Shown here in pieces: positions 8,525-16,519 of a stretch of DNA of 64,000 nucleotides. The translations under genes and the position numbers were made by a program. This stretch comes from CAZDDB01 sp963843285. Its GTDB lineage: Bacteria > Acidobacteriota > HRBIN11 > JAKEFK01. The notes under the pieces were generated by a model. The model did not search any database, was not told the DNA's origin, and saw only the letters and a program-made list of their open reading frames with translations. Positions within the stretch are counted from its first letter, which is position 1. Every line of letters starts with the position of its first letter. The stretch lies in contig CAWJJO010000014.1 in NCBI GenBank assembly GCA_963843285.1, positions 1 to 64,000 of the forward strand, written 5' to 3'.

Positions 8525-9008
8525 CGGTTTGTAACGCCCGCCTCCGGCGGGCCCTTTGAAATCTGAATAGTCTAGTCAACTCTTAGAGTTGTGGAGGTCG
8601 ATCCTGTGGCATACCGTGATCGAGGTTATCTTCCACATTTAGAAGTGCCGGACTCAACCTATTTTGTTACGTTTCGTTTGGCTGGAACATTACCTCAGGA
8701 AGTTTTGAAACAGATCAAGGCAGAACGCCAGGCAAGGCTGGAACTTGCGAATAAACGGGCTGGTAACCCGAGCTATCAGGAGAAAATGCGCCTCAAATAT
8801 CTCGAGAGCGCCAGGGTTCAAAGATATCTGGATAAAGGAGTTGGGAGGGTCCTCGTTTACATCTTGGAGAATCCGGTCAAAGCTGGCTTGTGCAAGACTT
8901 GGTGGCAATCGCAATGGAATGTATGCAGTAAAGTAATTCGAGCTTCCACGAACCGCGAAGACCGGTTGATTCAGGGGAGGGCCCGCCGGAGGCGGGCGTT
9001 ACAAACCG
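8525..9008. mobile_element. REP-RAYT unit: perfect 30-bp inverted repeats around a deleted RAYT transposase
   Basis: The arms at 8525-8554 and 8979-9008 are exact reverse complements (30 of 30). Each contains TTTGTAACGCCCGCC and a GC palindrome. They begin two bases after the MCP 2 stop and end 23 bases before the cheR start, so the 484-bp unit was inserted into a tight operon gap. Inside is a REP-associated tyrosine transposase remnant. Solo or paired copies of the same arm type occur at 40413-40490, 42395-42422 and 42917-42944. This matches the layout of a RAYT gene bracketed by its own inverted REP sequences. Confidence 0.85.
8591..8946 (+). pseudogene. RAYT (REP-associated tyrosine transposase) remnant, catalytic core deleted
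   Basis: From GTG at 8591 the reading begins RGYLPHLEVPDSTYFVTFRL, the usual N-terminus of Y1_Tnp/RAYT proteins, and continues to RVQRYLDKGVG. It then jumps straight to LVYILENPVKAGLC, the usual C-terminal signature. The intervening stretch that should carry the HUH metal site and catalytic tyrosine is absent, an in-frame internal deletion of perhaps 70-90 codons. The frame stays open through the right-hand repeat and into cheR, so a fused protein of about 411 residues from 8591 to 9826 is possible on paper. I consider it a dead transposase that could be mobilised only in trans. Confidence 0.85.
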
Positions 9009-9031
9009 TTAACGATGCAGTTTTAGTATCG

Positions 9032-9826
9032 ATGGAACCGGATCAACAGAACGCGATTGAATGTCTGCTGCAAGGCAGGATTGGAATGGATCCGGCTTCC
9101 GTAGGATGGCGTGGAATCGAAAATGCCGTAAGGAATCGCATGGTCGAGTTGGGCTTGCAAGATATATCTCGGTATCGCGGTCTTCTTCAAAATTCGAAAG
9201 AAGAGTGGGATGCATTTGTGGAAGATGTGATTGTTCCGGAGACATGGTTTTTTCGTGATCGCGAACCGTATCATTATTTGAGACGGTTTGCCGGAGATTG
9301 GCCGGAGCGCCGCGGTCCGGTCCGGATTTTGAGTTTGCCCTGCGCTTCGGGTGAAGAGCCATACTCGATCGCGATGACTTTCCTGGATGCCGGATTTGCG
9401 CCGGATCGATTCCGGATCGATGCAATCGACATCAGTCGGCGAGCGCTTCAAAAAGCGGTGGCCGGGGTATACGGCAGAAATTCTTTTCGCGGAAGCGATT
9501 TGCTGTTTCGAAATCGATATTTTAAAACGATGGCCGATGCGTATCGATTGAATCCTGAGGTCCGGAATGCAGTCAGATTCGCGTACGGAAATTTACTGGA
9601 GTCCCGCACGTCGATCAAGGCGTATGACATCATTTTTTGCCGCAATCTTTTGATCTATTTTTCAAGAGATGCGCGAAAAAAGGCAATTTGTATTTTGGAT
9701 GAGTTTTTGAAACCGGATGGATTGATCTTTACGGGACATGCGGAGGCCGGTGTGATGCTTTCGTCCGCGTTTGAGTCGATCCAGCCATTCAGAGCGTTTG
9801 TTCACAAAAAGCGGGTGAAGTCATGA
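9032..9826 (+). CDS. cheR: CheR-type chemoreceptor methyltransferase (WspC position)
   Basis: 264 residues. An N-terminal helical domain (IECLLQGRIGMDPASVGWRG) precedes the SAM-binding fold, with LSLPCASGEEPYSIAM as motif I, PDRFRIDAIDISRRALQKA as the acidic SAM contact and YDIIFCRNLLIYFS as motif IV. VPETWFFRDREPYHYL is the typical CheR linker. ATG at 9032 is chosen because family members begin within a few residues of the IGLDxxS element; everything in-frame upstream is repeat or transposase. No Shine-Dalgarno site is visible, so translation may depend on read-in from the insertion. There is no C-terminal TPR domain of the FrzF/WspC kind. The stop overlaps the next start (ATGA at 9823). Confidence 0.92.
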   Translation: MEPDQQNAIECLLQGRIGMDPASVGWRGIENAVRNRMVELGLQDISRYRGLLQNSKEEWDAFVEDVIVPETWFFRDREPYHYLRRFAGDWPERRGPVRILSLPCASGEEPYSIAMTFLDAGFAPDRFRIDAIDISRRALQKAVAGVYGRNSFRGSDLLFRNRYFKTMADAYRLNPEVRNAVRFAYGNLLESRTSIKAYDIIFCRNLLIYFSRDARKKAICILDEFLKPDGLIFTGHAEAGVMLSSAFESIQPFRAFVHKKRVKS

Positions 9827-10479
9827 AGAATCCAATGGCCGCTCAAGGGATTACTGATTGCTGGAATCACATCGGCGTCTACGGCGATTGTTCCTGCCGG
9901 GAAATTGTGGTCTATGCGCATTGCAAAAATTGTCCCGTATATGAGGAGACGGCCCGCAGTTTTCTCGATCGCACGCTATCCGATGAATATCGGATGGAAT
10001 TGAAAAAGGCGTTGGCCTGGAAGCAGGAGGCTCCCGGAAATCTACCGATGGTTGTATTTCGGCTCGGAAATGATTGGTTTGGCCTTCCCGCGGGTGATTG
10101 CGCAGAAATTACAGAAACCAGAAAGCCTCGAACGCTTCCGCGACGCAGCGGCGACGTACTTCTCGGACTTGTGAATATCCGCGGAGAAATTCATCTTTGC
10201 GTATCCCTTCGGAAACTGCTTGGGATTAACGCGCAGGGGGGTGATCAGAAAGGGTCCGGTTATCCGCGAACGGTTCTGGTGCAAAAGGATCAGCGTTGCT
10301 GGGCGTTTCCTGTGGATGAAGTGCAGTCAGTTTATCGTGTAAGACGACAGGATGTACAGTCGATTCCCGGAATGGAACCTGTAAAAGGGATCTTTCAAAT
10401 GGAAGGAAAAACAGTGCAGTGTTTGGACGAGAACGCTTTTTTCGCCCTTCTGGATCGGAGTCTTGATGAGCGCGGATGA
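9823..10479 (+). CDS. CheW-like coupling protein with Wsp-type cysteine-rich N-terminus
   Basis: 218 residues. An N-terminal segment of ~45 residues has a cysteine pattern DCWNHIGVYGDCSC...HCKNCPVYE, which I recall as a mark of the WspD class of coupling proteins. It is followed by a CheW beta-barrel domain (VVFRLGNDWFGLPAGDCAEI, LLGLVNIRGEIHLCVSLRKL). CheW domains bridge receptor tips and the CheA P5 domain. The cysteines could bind metal or a cluster; the sequence does not show which. It is coupled to cheR by a 4-base overlap and overlaps the next gene by 14 bases. Only one CheW-type gene is present, whereas Wsp operons have two. Confidence 0.92.
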   Translation: MKNPMAAQGITDCWNHIGVYGDCSCREIVVYAHCKNCPVYEETARSFLDRTLSDEYRMELKKALAWKQEAPGNLPMVVFRLGNDWFGLPAGDCAEITETRKPRTLPRRSGDVLLGLVNIRGEIHLCVSLRKLLGINAQGGDQKGSGYPRTVLVQKDQRCWAFPVDEVQSVYRVRRQDVQSIPGMEPVKGIFQMEGKTVQCLDENAFFALLDRSLDERG

Positions 10480-11071
10480 TCTGAGCAATTTTTCAATGAT
10501 GGATCTCTTTCGCGCGGAAGTGGAGACCCATGTTGCTGTGCTGAATGCGAGTTTGCTCGATCTAGAACGCGACCCGTCCTCAAAGTCACTTCTGGAATCT
10601 TTGATGCGGGCCGCACATTCCATCAAAGGAGCGGCCCGCATTGTGCAGTTTGATTCCGGTGTCAGAGTAGCCCACGCGCTGGAGGATTGCTTTGTTGCAG
10701 CACAGTCGGGCAAGGTAGGACTACGGCCGGATCACATGGACGTTTTACTGTCCTGCGTCGATCTGCTCGGACGAATGGCCGGCGTGAATGAAGCGGATCT
10801 GCAGGAATGGCAGGCTGCCAACATCCCGGAAATTACGCAATGCATCTCCGCAGTCGGGGCGATCACTTCCGGCGCGTCGGCTCAAAACCCCTCATCTGGA
10901 GAAGCGGGCGTCCCTGCCCGCCAACTTCGCGCCAGAAGACATCCCGATGCAGCCGGGCACGGAGGGCCGTCATTCCACATTTTCGGAGCAGACTGTTCGT
11001 GTGGATGCTGGAAATCTAAATCGTTTGATGGCGCTGGCGGGAGAAGCGATGATTGCGGCTGGGGCACTTGA
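10466..11071 (+). pseudogene. N-terminal (HPt, P1) part of split CheA
   Basis: This reading frame carries the histidine phosphotransfer domain of a CheA: FRAEVETHVAVLNASLLDLE and LMRAAHSIKGAARIVQF, where the histidine of AAHSIKGA is the phospho-acceptor. After ~135 residues it enters the class B repeat at 10898 and then reads nonsense to a stop at 11071. The kinase core continues in a different frame, so the intact gene spans 10466-12737 with a shift between about 10870 and 10980. Either cheA is broken, or P1 is made as a separate phosphotransfer protein and the core restarts downstream, or the assembly has an indel. ATG at 10466 is preferred to the adjacent TTG; it overlaps the cheW end. Confidence 0.8.
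10898..10977. repeat. Class B element inside cheA
   Basis: GCGGGCGTCCCTGCCCGC and GCCGGGCACGGAGGGCC-like halves with TGGAG / TTCCA ends lie in the linker between the P1 domain and the kinase core. In the P1 frame it reads EAGVPAR...AAGHGGP, the same peptide as the copy before cheB. The right half provides the ATG (10947) from which the core could start. Confidence 0.8.
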
Positions 11072-12737
11072 GCCTTATCTGATGTCGCTCCGGCAACTAA
11101 AAAGCGCAGAAACGGGACTTGCCGGAAGTCTCGAGCGCCTTACGAACTCATTAGAAGGAATGAAGGAGAACCATGCAGCCCGGCAGCACCTGGTCGATCT
11201 GCGCCAAAAAATGGAGGAACTGCGGCAGGGCGTGTCCGACCGGTTGTCCGACATGGAAACGCTTTCTCGGCGCTCGTCCACGCTGAGCGATCGTCTGTAC
11301 CGGGAAGCTCTCGCAAGCAGGATGCGTCCATTCGGGGAAGGAGTCACCGCGTTTCCACGCATGGTACGTGATCTTGCGCGAACGTTAAAAAAGAGAGTCC
11401 GGCTTGAAATTACCGGAAAAGCCACAAAGGTGGATCGAGACATTCTGGAAAAGCTGGAAGCTCCTCTAAATCACTTGCTGCGAAACGCGCTGGATCATGG
11501 GATGGAATCCCCGGAAGAACGCGAGGCCGCCGGGAAGAATCCGGAAGGATTGCTCGGACTACAGGCGCATCACCGCGCGGGGATGCTGCAGGTTACGGTT
11601 TCGGACGACGGACGCGGAATCGAGTTTGATCAATTGCGCGAAAAGCTATTACTGAAGGGGCTTGTCTCTCCTGAGATTGCAAACAATCTGACGCAACAGG
11701 AAATGCTGGAATTCTTGTTCCTGCCGGGATTTTCGACATCCGATCGTGTAACGGAAATTTCCGGACGCGGTGTCGGACTGGATGTCGTGTACAACTCGGT
11801 TGCTGAAGTCGGTGGAACCGTCAGGATTGCTGCACAGCCCGGAAAGGGAATGACATTTTATCTGGATTTACCTCTCACACTTTCCGTCATGCGGGCATTA
11901 CTGGTGGAAATTGCGGGTGAGCCGTACGCATTTCCGCTTTCCCGTGTCGACCGGACACGCATCGTTCTGCAAGAGGAGATCAGGAGAAAGGAAGGAAGGC
12001 AATTCTTGGTTCACGAAGGCGAGGAAATCGAAATGATTCTGGCGCAGGAAGTTCTTGAACTGGAGGGATGGAGCCTGGAGCCGGGTGATGCAGCAGTGAT
12101 TATCATCAGCGACCTGCTCAACCGGTTCGCTCTTCGTGTCGACCGCTTTGTCGGTCAAAAGGATCTGGTTGTCCGGCCGATGGACCAGCGGCTTGGAAAA
12201 TTACAGGACATCCATGCTGCAACAATTCTGGAAGACGGCGCTGTGGCTCTCATTGTGGATGTCCAGGACTTTGTTCGTTCCATCGATCACCGGTTGCGCG
12301 GAGGACACGCGCGCACCGTTTCTCCGGTAGCCCAAGCTGTTGCCCCAGGCAAGACCAAGCGAAAGAGAATTCTAATCGTGGATGACTCTCCCGCAGTTCG
12401 TGAAGCCGAACGGCGTTTGCTGGAAAGCCGCGGCTACGCAGTCGATATAGCCGTAAACGGAATGGACGGCTGGAATGCGGTTCGCGCGCGCAATTTCGAT
12501 CTGGTGCTGACAGATATGGACATGCCTCGCATGAACGGTGTCGAACTCGTACTGCGCATCCGCGAGGACCCCCGGTTAAGAGAGTTACCAGTCATCATTG
12601 TTTCCTACAAAGATCGTGAGGAAGACCGGAAGAAGGGGATACACGCGGGAGCAAATCTCTATATTACAAAAGGAAACATTCACGAAGATACTCTGATCGG
12701 TGCCGTGTCAAGCTTGATCGGCGAACCATATGTTTAG
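10947..12737 (+). CDS. CheA kinase core (P3-P4-P5) fused to receiver domain, WspE/FrzE-like
   Basis: 596 residues from ATG 10947. In order: SEQTVRVDAGNLNRLMALAG (start of the dimerisation region), the ATPase domain with N box HLLRNALDHGME, G1 VSDDGRGIEF and GFSTSDRVTEISGRGVGLDV, the CheW-like P5 domain, and a C-terminal receiver (residues ~470-590) with ILIVDDSPAVRE, acceptor aspartate in LTDMDMPRMNG and lysine in LYITKG. CheA-REC hybrids are typical of Wsp and Frz systems. The P1 domain lies in another frame (see 10466-11071), so this protein would need P1 in trans. A start inside the repeat is plausible but unproven, and frame in this region runs open from 10788. The gene ends 17 bases before the next class B repeat. 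Confidence 0.88.
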   Translation: MQPGTEGRHSTFSEQTVRVDAGNLNRLMALAGEAMIAAGALEPYLMSLRQLKSAETGLAGSLERLTNSLEGMKENHAARQHLVDLRQKMEELRQGVSDRLSDMETLSRRSSTLSDRLYREALASRMRPFGEGVTAFPRMVRDLARTLKKRVRLEITGKATKVDRDILEKLEAPLNHLLRNALDHGMESPEEREAAGKNPEGLLGLQAHHRAGMLQVTVSDDGRGIEFDQLREKLLLKGLVSPEIANNLTQQEMLEFLFLPGFSTSDRVTEISGRGVGLDVVYNSVAEVGGTVRIAAQPGKGMTFYLDLPLTLSVMRALLVEIAGEPYAFPLSRVDRTRIVLQEEIRRKEGRQFLVHEGEEIEMILAQEVLELEGWSLEPGDAAVIIISDLLNRFALRVDRFVGQKDLVVRPMDQRLGKLQDIHAATILEDGAVALIVDVQDFVRSIDHRLRGGHARTVSPVAQAVAPGKTKRKRILIVDDSPAVREAERRLLESRGYAVDIAVNGMDGWNAVRARNFDLVLTDMDMPRMNGVELVLRIREDPRLRELPVIIVSYKDREEDRKKGIHAGANLYITKGNIHEDTLIGAVSSLIGEPYV

Positions 12738-12753
12738 AAGCCATACAAACCAT

Positions 12754-12832
12754 TTTGGAGACCGCGGGCGTCCCTGCCCGCGGAAACGTGAATCCAACAC
12801 GTACTGCGGGGCACGGAGGCCCCGCAACTCCA
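12754..12832. repeat. Class B element between cheA and cheB
   Basis: TTTTGGAGACCGCGGGCGTC...GGGGCACGGAGGCCCCGC...ACTCCAAT has both palindromic halves. It fills the cheA-cheB gap and is open in the cheB frame, which is why a longer but false cheB start at 12755 is possible. Confidence 0.85.
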
Positions 12833-12850
12833 ATCCCGGGATTTTGTGAA

Positions 12851-13864
12851 ATGCGAATTGCGATCGTCAACGACATGAAAATGGCAGTGGAGGCGCTTCG
12901 GCGAACAGTCACCGGCGTTTCCGAATATCAGATTGCCTGGATTGCTTACAACGGAGAAGAAGCGGTTCGCAAATGTGCCTCAGACATACCGGATCTCATT
13001 TTGATGGATTTGCTGATGCCGGTCATGGATGGAGTCGAAGCGACGCGCCGGATCATGCTGGAATCGCCCTGCGCAATTCTGGTGGTGACAGCTACCGTAA
13101 GCGGAAACGCTTCTAAAGTATTCGATGCTCTTGGCCATGGGGCACTGGATGCCGTCAATACGCCTGTTTTAGGGATTTCGGGAATGGCAGAAGGGGCGGA
13201 CGCGCTGTTGAAGAAGATTTCGACCATCTCAAAGCTGATCGGGATACATCCGGCGGTGCGACACAAGTTTGTTGCGACAGCTCCTGCGCGTGGGAATGTG
13301 TTGCCTCCCTTTGTTGCGATCGGAGCTTCCACAGGTGGTCCGCTGGTGGTTGCAAAGATTCTGGAAGCGTTACCACAAACATTTCCGACAGGGATTGTCG
13401 TGGTTCAACACATCGACGCAGAGTTTGCCCCCGGTCTGGCGGAATGGCTGGCGGGTCTAACTTCGTTGAAAGTCCGAATCGCTTCACAGGGAGATCGTCC
13501 GTCTCCCGGAACCGTTCTCATTGCTGATCCCAAAGGTCACCTGTTACTGGATGCGGACGGTACATTGACCTATAGCGATGAGCCAAAGGATCTCGCCCAC
13601 CGCCCTTCTGTGGATGTTTTTTTTCAGAGTATCGCGAGCCATCATCGTGGTCGCGGAATTGCGGCCTTACTCACGGGAATGGGAAGAGATGGTGCGGAAG
13701 GACTTCTTGCGCTTCGGCGTTCCGGTTGGTACACGATTGCACAGGATCAGAAAACCAGCATCGTTTACGGAATGCCCAAAGCAGCGGCGGAACTGGATGC
13801 CGCTGTAGATATCCTGGCAAGTGATATGATTCCTTCGGTTCTCCTGAGAAAAAGTACTTTATAA
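12851..13864 (+). CDS. cheB: CheB-type protein-glutamate methylesterase with receiver domain (WspF position)
   Basis: 337 residues. The N-terminal receiver starts MRIAIVNDMKMAVEALRR and has its acceptor aspartate in LILMDLLMPVMDG; the acidic pair is Asn-Asp instead of Asp-Asp. The esterase domain has catalytic serine in IGASTGGPLVV, histidine in VVVQHIDAEFAPGLAEW and aspartate in LLTGMGRDGAEGL. It demethylates receptors and sets adaptation together with CheR. ATG at 12851 follows the repeat and begins the receiver fold directly. The stop codon forms part of a TATAAT string at 13860-13865, a possible promoter for the next gene, but no good -35 is seen. Confidence 0.93.
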   Translation: MRIAIVNDMKMAVEALRRTVTGVSEYQIAWIAYNGEEAVRKCASDIPDLILMDLLMPVMDGVEATRRIMLESPCAILVVTATVSGNASKVFDALGHGALDAVNTPVLGISGMAEGADALLKKISTISKLIGIHPAVRHKFVATAPARGNVLPPFVAIGASTGGPLVVAKILEALPQTFPTGIVVVQHIDAEFAPGLAEWLAGLTSLKVRIASQGDRPSPGTVLIADPKGHLLLDADGTLTYSDEPKDLAHRPSVDVFFQSIASHHRGRGIAALLTGMGRDGAEGLLALRRSGWYTIAQDQKTSIVYGMPKAAAELDAAVDILASDMIPSVLLRKSTL

Positions 13865-13868
13865 TCGA

Positions 13869-13923
13869 ATTTGGAGCGCAGGCGTCCCGCCTGCATTATG
13901 GGTCGCAGGCATCTTGCCTGCAG
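13869..13923. repeat. Class C palindromic element
   Basis: TTGGAGCGCAGGCGTCCCGC...CTGC-ATTATGGGTCGCAGGCATC...TTGCCTGC has two GCAGGC/GCCTGC hairpins. Near-identical copies lie at 42341-42393 and 56525-56576. It ends three bases before the start codon of the REC-PP2C gene. Confidence 0.8.
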
Positions 13924-13925
13924 AA

Positions 13926-15119
13926 ATGAATGTCGTGAATGAAACATCAGCCGAACATCAGATCACAGTTCTGCTCGTAGACGATCAGGCTATCATTGGA
14001 GAAGCGGTGCGTCGAATGCTGGCAGGTGAAAAGGACATCCGGTTTCACTATTGCAGTGATCCATTGAATGCGATTCAAACAGCATCGGAAGTCTTGCCGA
14101 CCGTGATTCTGCAAGATCTTGTCATGCCACAAATGGATGGGCTGACACTGGTTCGTCACCTTCGGGAAAACCCGGGGACACACGATATTCCACTGATCGT
14201 CTTATCAACAAAGGAAGAGCCGCTTACAAAAGCGGAAGCCTTTTCGCTGGGCGCAAACGATTATCTGGTAAAACTTCCAGATAGGATCGAGTTGATCGCG
14301 CGCATCCGGTATCATTCCCGCGCGTACATCCATTTGCTGGAACGCAATGAAGCATACAGTGCGTTGTTGAAGAGTCAGCAGCAGCTTGCACGTGAGCTGG
14401 CAGAGGCAGCAGAATACGTCCGTTCACTGATTCCATCCCCGCTGGAAGGAGCAATCCGGACAACATGGAAATTCATTCCATCTACACAACTGGGTGGAGA
14501 TTCGTTTGGATATCACTGGCTGGATCAAGAACATTTTGCGATTTACCTGCTGGATGTTTGCGGGCATGGCGTAGGGGCGGCATTGCTGTCCGTATCGGTA
14601 ATCAACGTTCTGCGTTCGCAAAGCTTGCCTGCCACCGACTTTCACGATCCTGCACGGGTCTTGACGGCGCTGAATGAGGCGTTCCCGATGGCCAACAACA
14701 ACCGGATGTATTTCACGATGTGGTATGGAGTGTTCAACCGGAGCACGCGTCAGCTTGCCTATGCAAGCGGCGGGCATCCGCCCGCTGTGCTGATTACCGG
14801 CAGTTCCCGGGAGAACGCGCAACTAGTTCAATTAATGACTCCAAATCTGGTGGTTGGGGCTCTTCCGGGGATCCAATTCAAAGGCGCGGTTGTAGATCTT
14901 GGACCCTATGCAGAAATGTACGTTTACAGCGACGGTGTATATGAAGTCAATCAGCCGGATGGAAACATGCTGGATCGCGACGATTTTATCGCGATGCTCT
15001 CGAAAGAGGATCCGAACGAAGCGATTGATTCCATCTATCGGAAGATGTGTACTCTGCAGGGATCGGAAGCATTCGAAGACGACTTCTCGATTCTGCAAAC
15101 GGTATTCCACACATCGTGA
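13926..15119 (+). CDS. Receiver - PP2C (SpoIIE-type) serine phosphatase, output regulator
   Basis: 397 residues. The receiver has VLLVDDQAIIGEAVRRML, acceptor aspartate in ILQDLVMPQMDG and lysine in YLVKLPD. A helical, likely coiled-coil linker (~residues 130-165) leads to a PP2C/SpoIIE domain with LGGDSFGYHWLDQEHFAIYL, LLDVCGHGVGAALLS and YVYSDGVYEV, which supply the metal-binding aspartates. RsbU/RsbP-type enzymes dephosphorylate STAS proteins. It closes the chemosensory operon in the place held by the GGDEF regulator WspR in Wsp systems, so I infer the array controls a partner switch instead of c-di-GMP. Likely substrates are the STAS protein at 700-1932 or an unlinked one. ATG 13926 is used; an in-frame TTG at 13914 lies in the repeat. 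Confidence 0.93.
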   Translation: MNVVNETSAEHQITVLLVDDQAIIGEAVRRMLAGEKDIRFHYCSDPLNAIQTASEVLPTVILQDLVMPQMDGLTLVRHLRENPGTHDIPLIVLSTKEEPLTKAEAFSLGANDYLVKLPDRIELIARIRYHSRAYIHLLERNEAYSALLKSQQQLARELAEAAEYVRSLIPSPLEGAIRTTWKFIPSTQLGGDSFGYHWLDQEHFAIYLLDVCGHGVGAALLSVSVINVLRSQSLPATDFHDPARVLTALNEAFPMANNNRMYFTMWYGVFNRSTRQLAYASGGHPPAVLITGSSRENAQLVQLMTPNLVVGALPGIQFKGAVVDLGPYAEMYVYSDGVYEVNQPDGNMLDRDDFIAMLSKEDPNEAIDSIYRKMCTLQGSEAFEDDFSILQTVFHTS

Positions 15120-15256
15120 TTCTTGTGCACTGTAACACAAGGTTCGAAGCGAGTAAGAAAGATTCGATTCGGTTGGTAACGCCGGCGTTAGATTCCGGGA
15201 GAAACATCCGTTTATGGCCAGGACAATCCGGTCGTGAGCGTGCGACATAGAATCGT
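15120..15256. other. Intergenic gap between convergent REC-PP2C and hipA genes
   Basis: It contains a small hairpin CTTGTG...CACAAG (15122-15141) without a T tract and a fragment TAACGCCGGCGTTA (about 15178-15190) resembling the core of the class A repeat. No gene or convincing terminator is seen. Confidence 0.5.
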
Positions 15257-16519
15257 TCATTTTAGCCGAAATTGGGATTTGATCAGGGCCATGTCCTTTC
15301 TAGGAACGTCCCACTCGATCGCATGCTGATTCCAATTCATCAGCGCTGCGTGAATTGTTTCGATCACCTCCATGCCGTCACTCTTGATACCGAACTGTTT
15401 TCCGGTGTTGAGCAAATCTTTGAGTTTGAATCCATCGCGTTTGCCGCCAAGGGTCATCTGATGCTGGCGCGTGTATCCGGAGCCGCGGGAGTGCGTCAAG
15501 TCATACGCGGGCGCCAGCCGCCAGTTTCCAGCATCATCCATCAGGAAGGCGATATTCTTTACGTGATCATCTTGATTGACAGACATGATGTTGAAACAAA
15601 TACGGCGGAATGCCTGCTCCAATGAAGGATAGCCAAGTCTCATTTCAAGAATGATGCGAAGAAATTGCTCATATGAATAGGAGCCGGGTGCATTGTAATC
15701 TGCGTGCTCCAATCCACCGAGGCTGTGCTGATGCAGTTTTTTTCTGCCGTCGCGATCAAAGCGCCTGACCATAAAATGCGCATATTGCTGTTGAGTCAAC
15801 AGATGTGTCTGCTCCATCTCAATTCCGGCTTCCTTTGCCATCAGTGAGTACACGTACTCGATGCGGTTGTAAGGCTGAGGCTTTGGATTTGGAGCATCGA
15901 GCTCGCCGACACCATCAAACTTGATGATCCAGTGCTCCTCTCCCGGCCGGGGCTGTGTAAAGTCCGAGCGCACTTCTCCTTTTTCGCGGTTCCAAAGAAT
16001 AACTGCCTTGGGGCGGGCGCCGCCGGCGGAAGAGCCCACGTGCATGATTTCTCGCAGAGCAACATCGGTCTTTCCTTCCAGAAGGCTGCGCGCCTGTTTG
16101 ACCAGGTCGGCAATTTCAAGCGACTGGCGCTCCTTTGTCGATGCCCCGCCCGGAATCGCGGGCTGAAACTCGAGCGCGCCCAGAGCGCGCTTGCCGATAT
16201 AAAGCAGCTTTTGTACCGGACTCATTGCGTTTTCCGGCTGACCGCGAACCTCGAAATACTTCTTGATGATGGCATTGCCGAAGCGGTCCGGCAGCGAGTC
16301 CGCCAACACACCCGGCAATCCTGCAAATGCCTCAATTCTATGCAATTCGGGAAAAGTCACCGGCCCGCGCAGACTGAGAGGCAACCTGCGTGGCGAAATT
16401 TCCAGACCACTCTTGCGAAAGGCGTCGTCATATTCAAAGGTGATTCTTCCATCCTCTTCTTCTGCAACGGCGCCGACAAACTTGTTCCATAGCCATACCT
16501 GCGCGAGCGAGCTAGCCAT
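15257..16519 (-). CDS. hipA: HipA-family serine/threonine kinase toxin
   Basis: 420 residues. HipA phosphorylates a translation target (glutamyl-tRNA synthetase in E. coli) and arrests growth. Seen here: an N-terminal ~100-residue HipA_N part (VWLWNKFVGAVAEEEDGRIT), FAGLPGVLADSLPDRFGNAI, GAL(E)F, the loop HVGSSAGGARPKAV, the catalytic DDHVKNIAFL (Asp, Lys, Asn) and the metal-binding APAYDLTHS. The key residues appear intact, so it may be active. The start at 16519 overlaps the antitoxin gene by eight bases. Confidence 0.93.
   Translation of the reverse strand: MASSLAQVWLWNKFVGAVAEEEDGRITFEYDDAFRKSGLEISPRRLPLSLRGPVTFPELHRIEAFAGLPGVLADSLPDRFGNAIIKKYFEVRGQPENAMSPVQKLLYIGKRALGALEFQPAIPGGASTKERQSLEIADLVKQARSLLEGKTDVALREIMHVGSSAGGARPKAVILWNREKGEVRSDFTQPRPGEEHWIIKFDGVGELDAPNPKPQPYNRIEYVYSLMAKEAGIEMEQTHLLTQQQYAHFMVRRFDRDGRKKLHQHSLGGLEHADYNAPGSYSYEQFLRIILEMRLGYPSLEQAFRRICFNIMSVNQDDHVKNIAFLMDDAGNWRLAPAYDLTHSRGSGYTRQHQMTLGGKRDGFKLKDLLNTGKQFGIKSDGMEVIETIHAALMNWNQHAIEWDVPRKDMALIKSQFRLK

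Noticed and set aside
8591..9826. Calling the whole 411-residue frame as an N-terminally extended CheR
   Set aside because: The first ~118 codons are a deleted RAYT bounded by perfect inverted repeats; the CheR fold starts at 9032.
15122..15141. Terminator after the REC-PP2C gene
   Set aside because: Six-base stem with an eight-base loop and no T tract.
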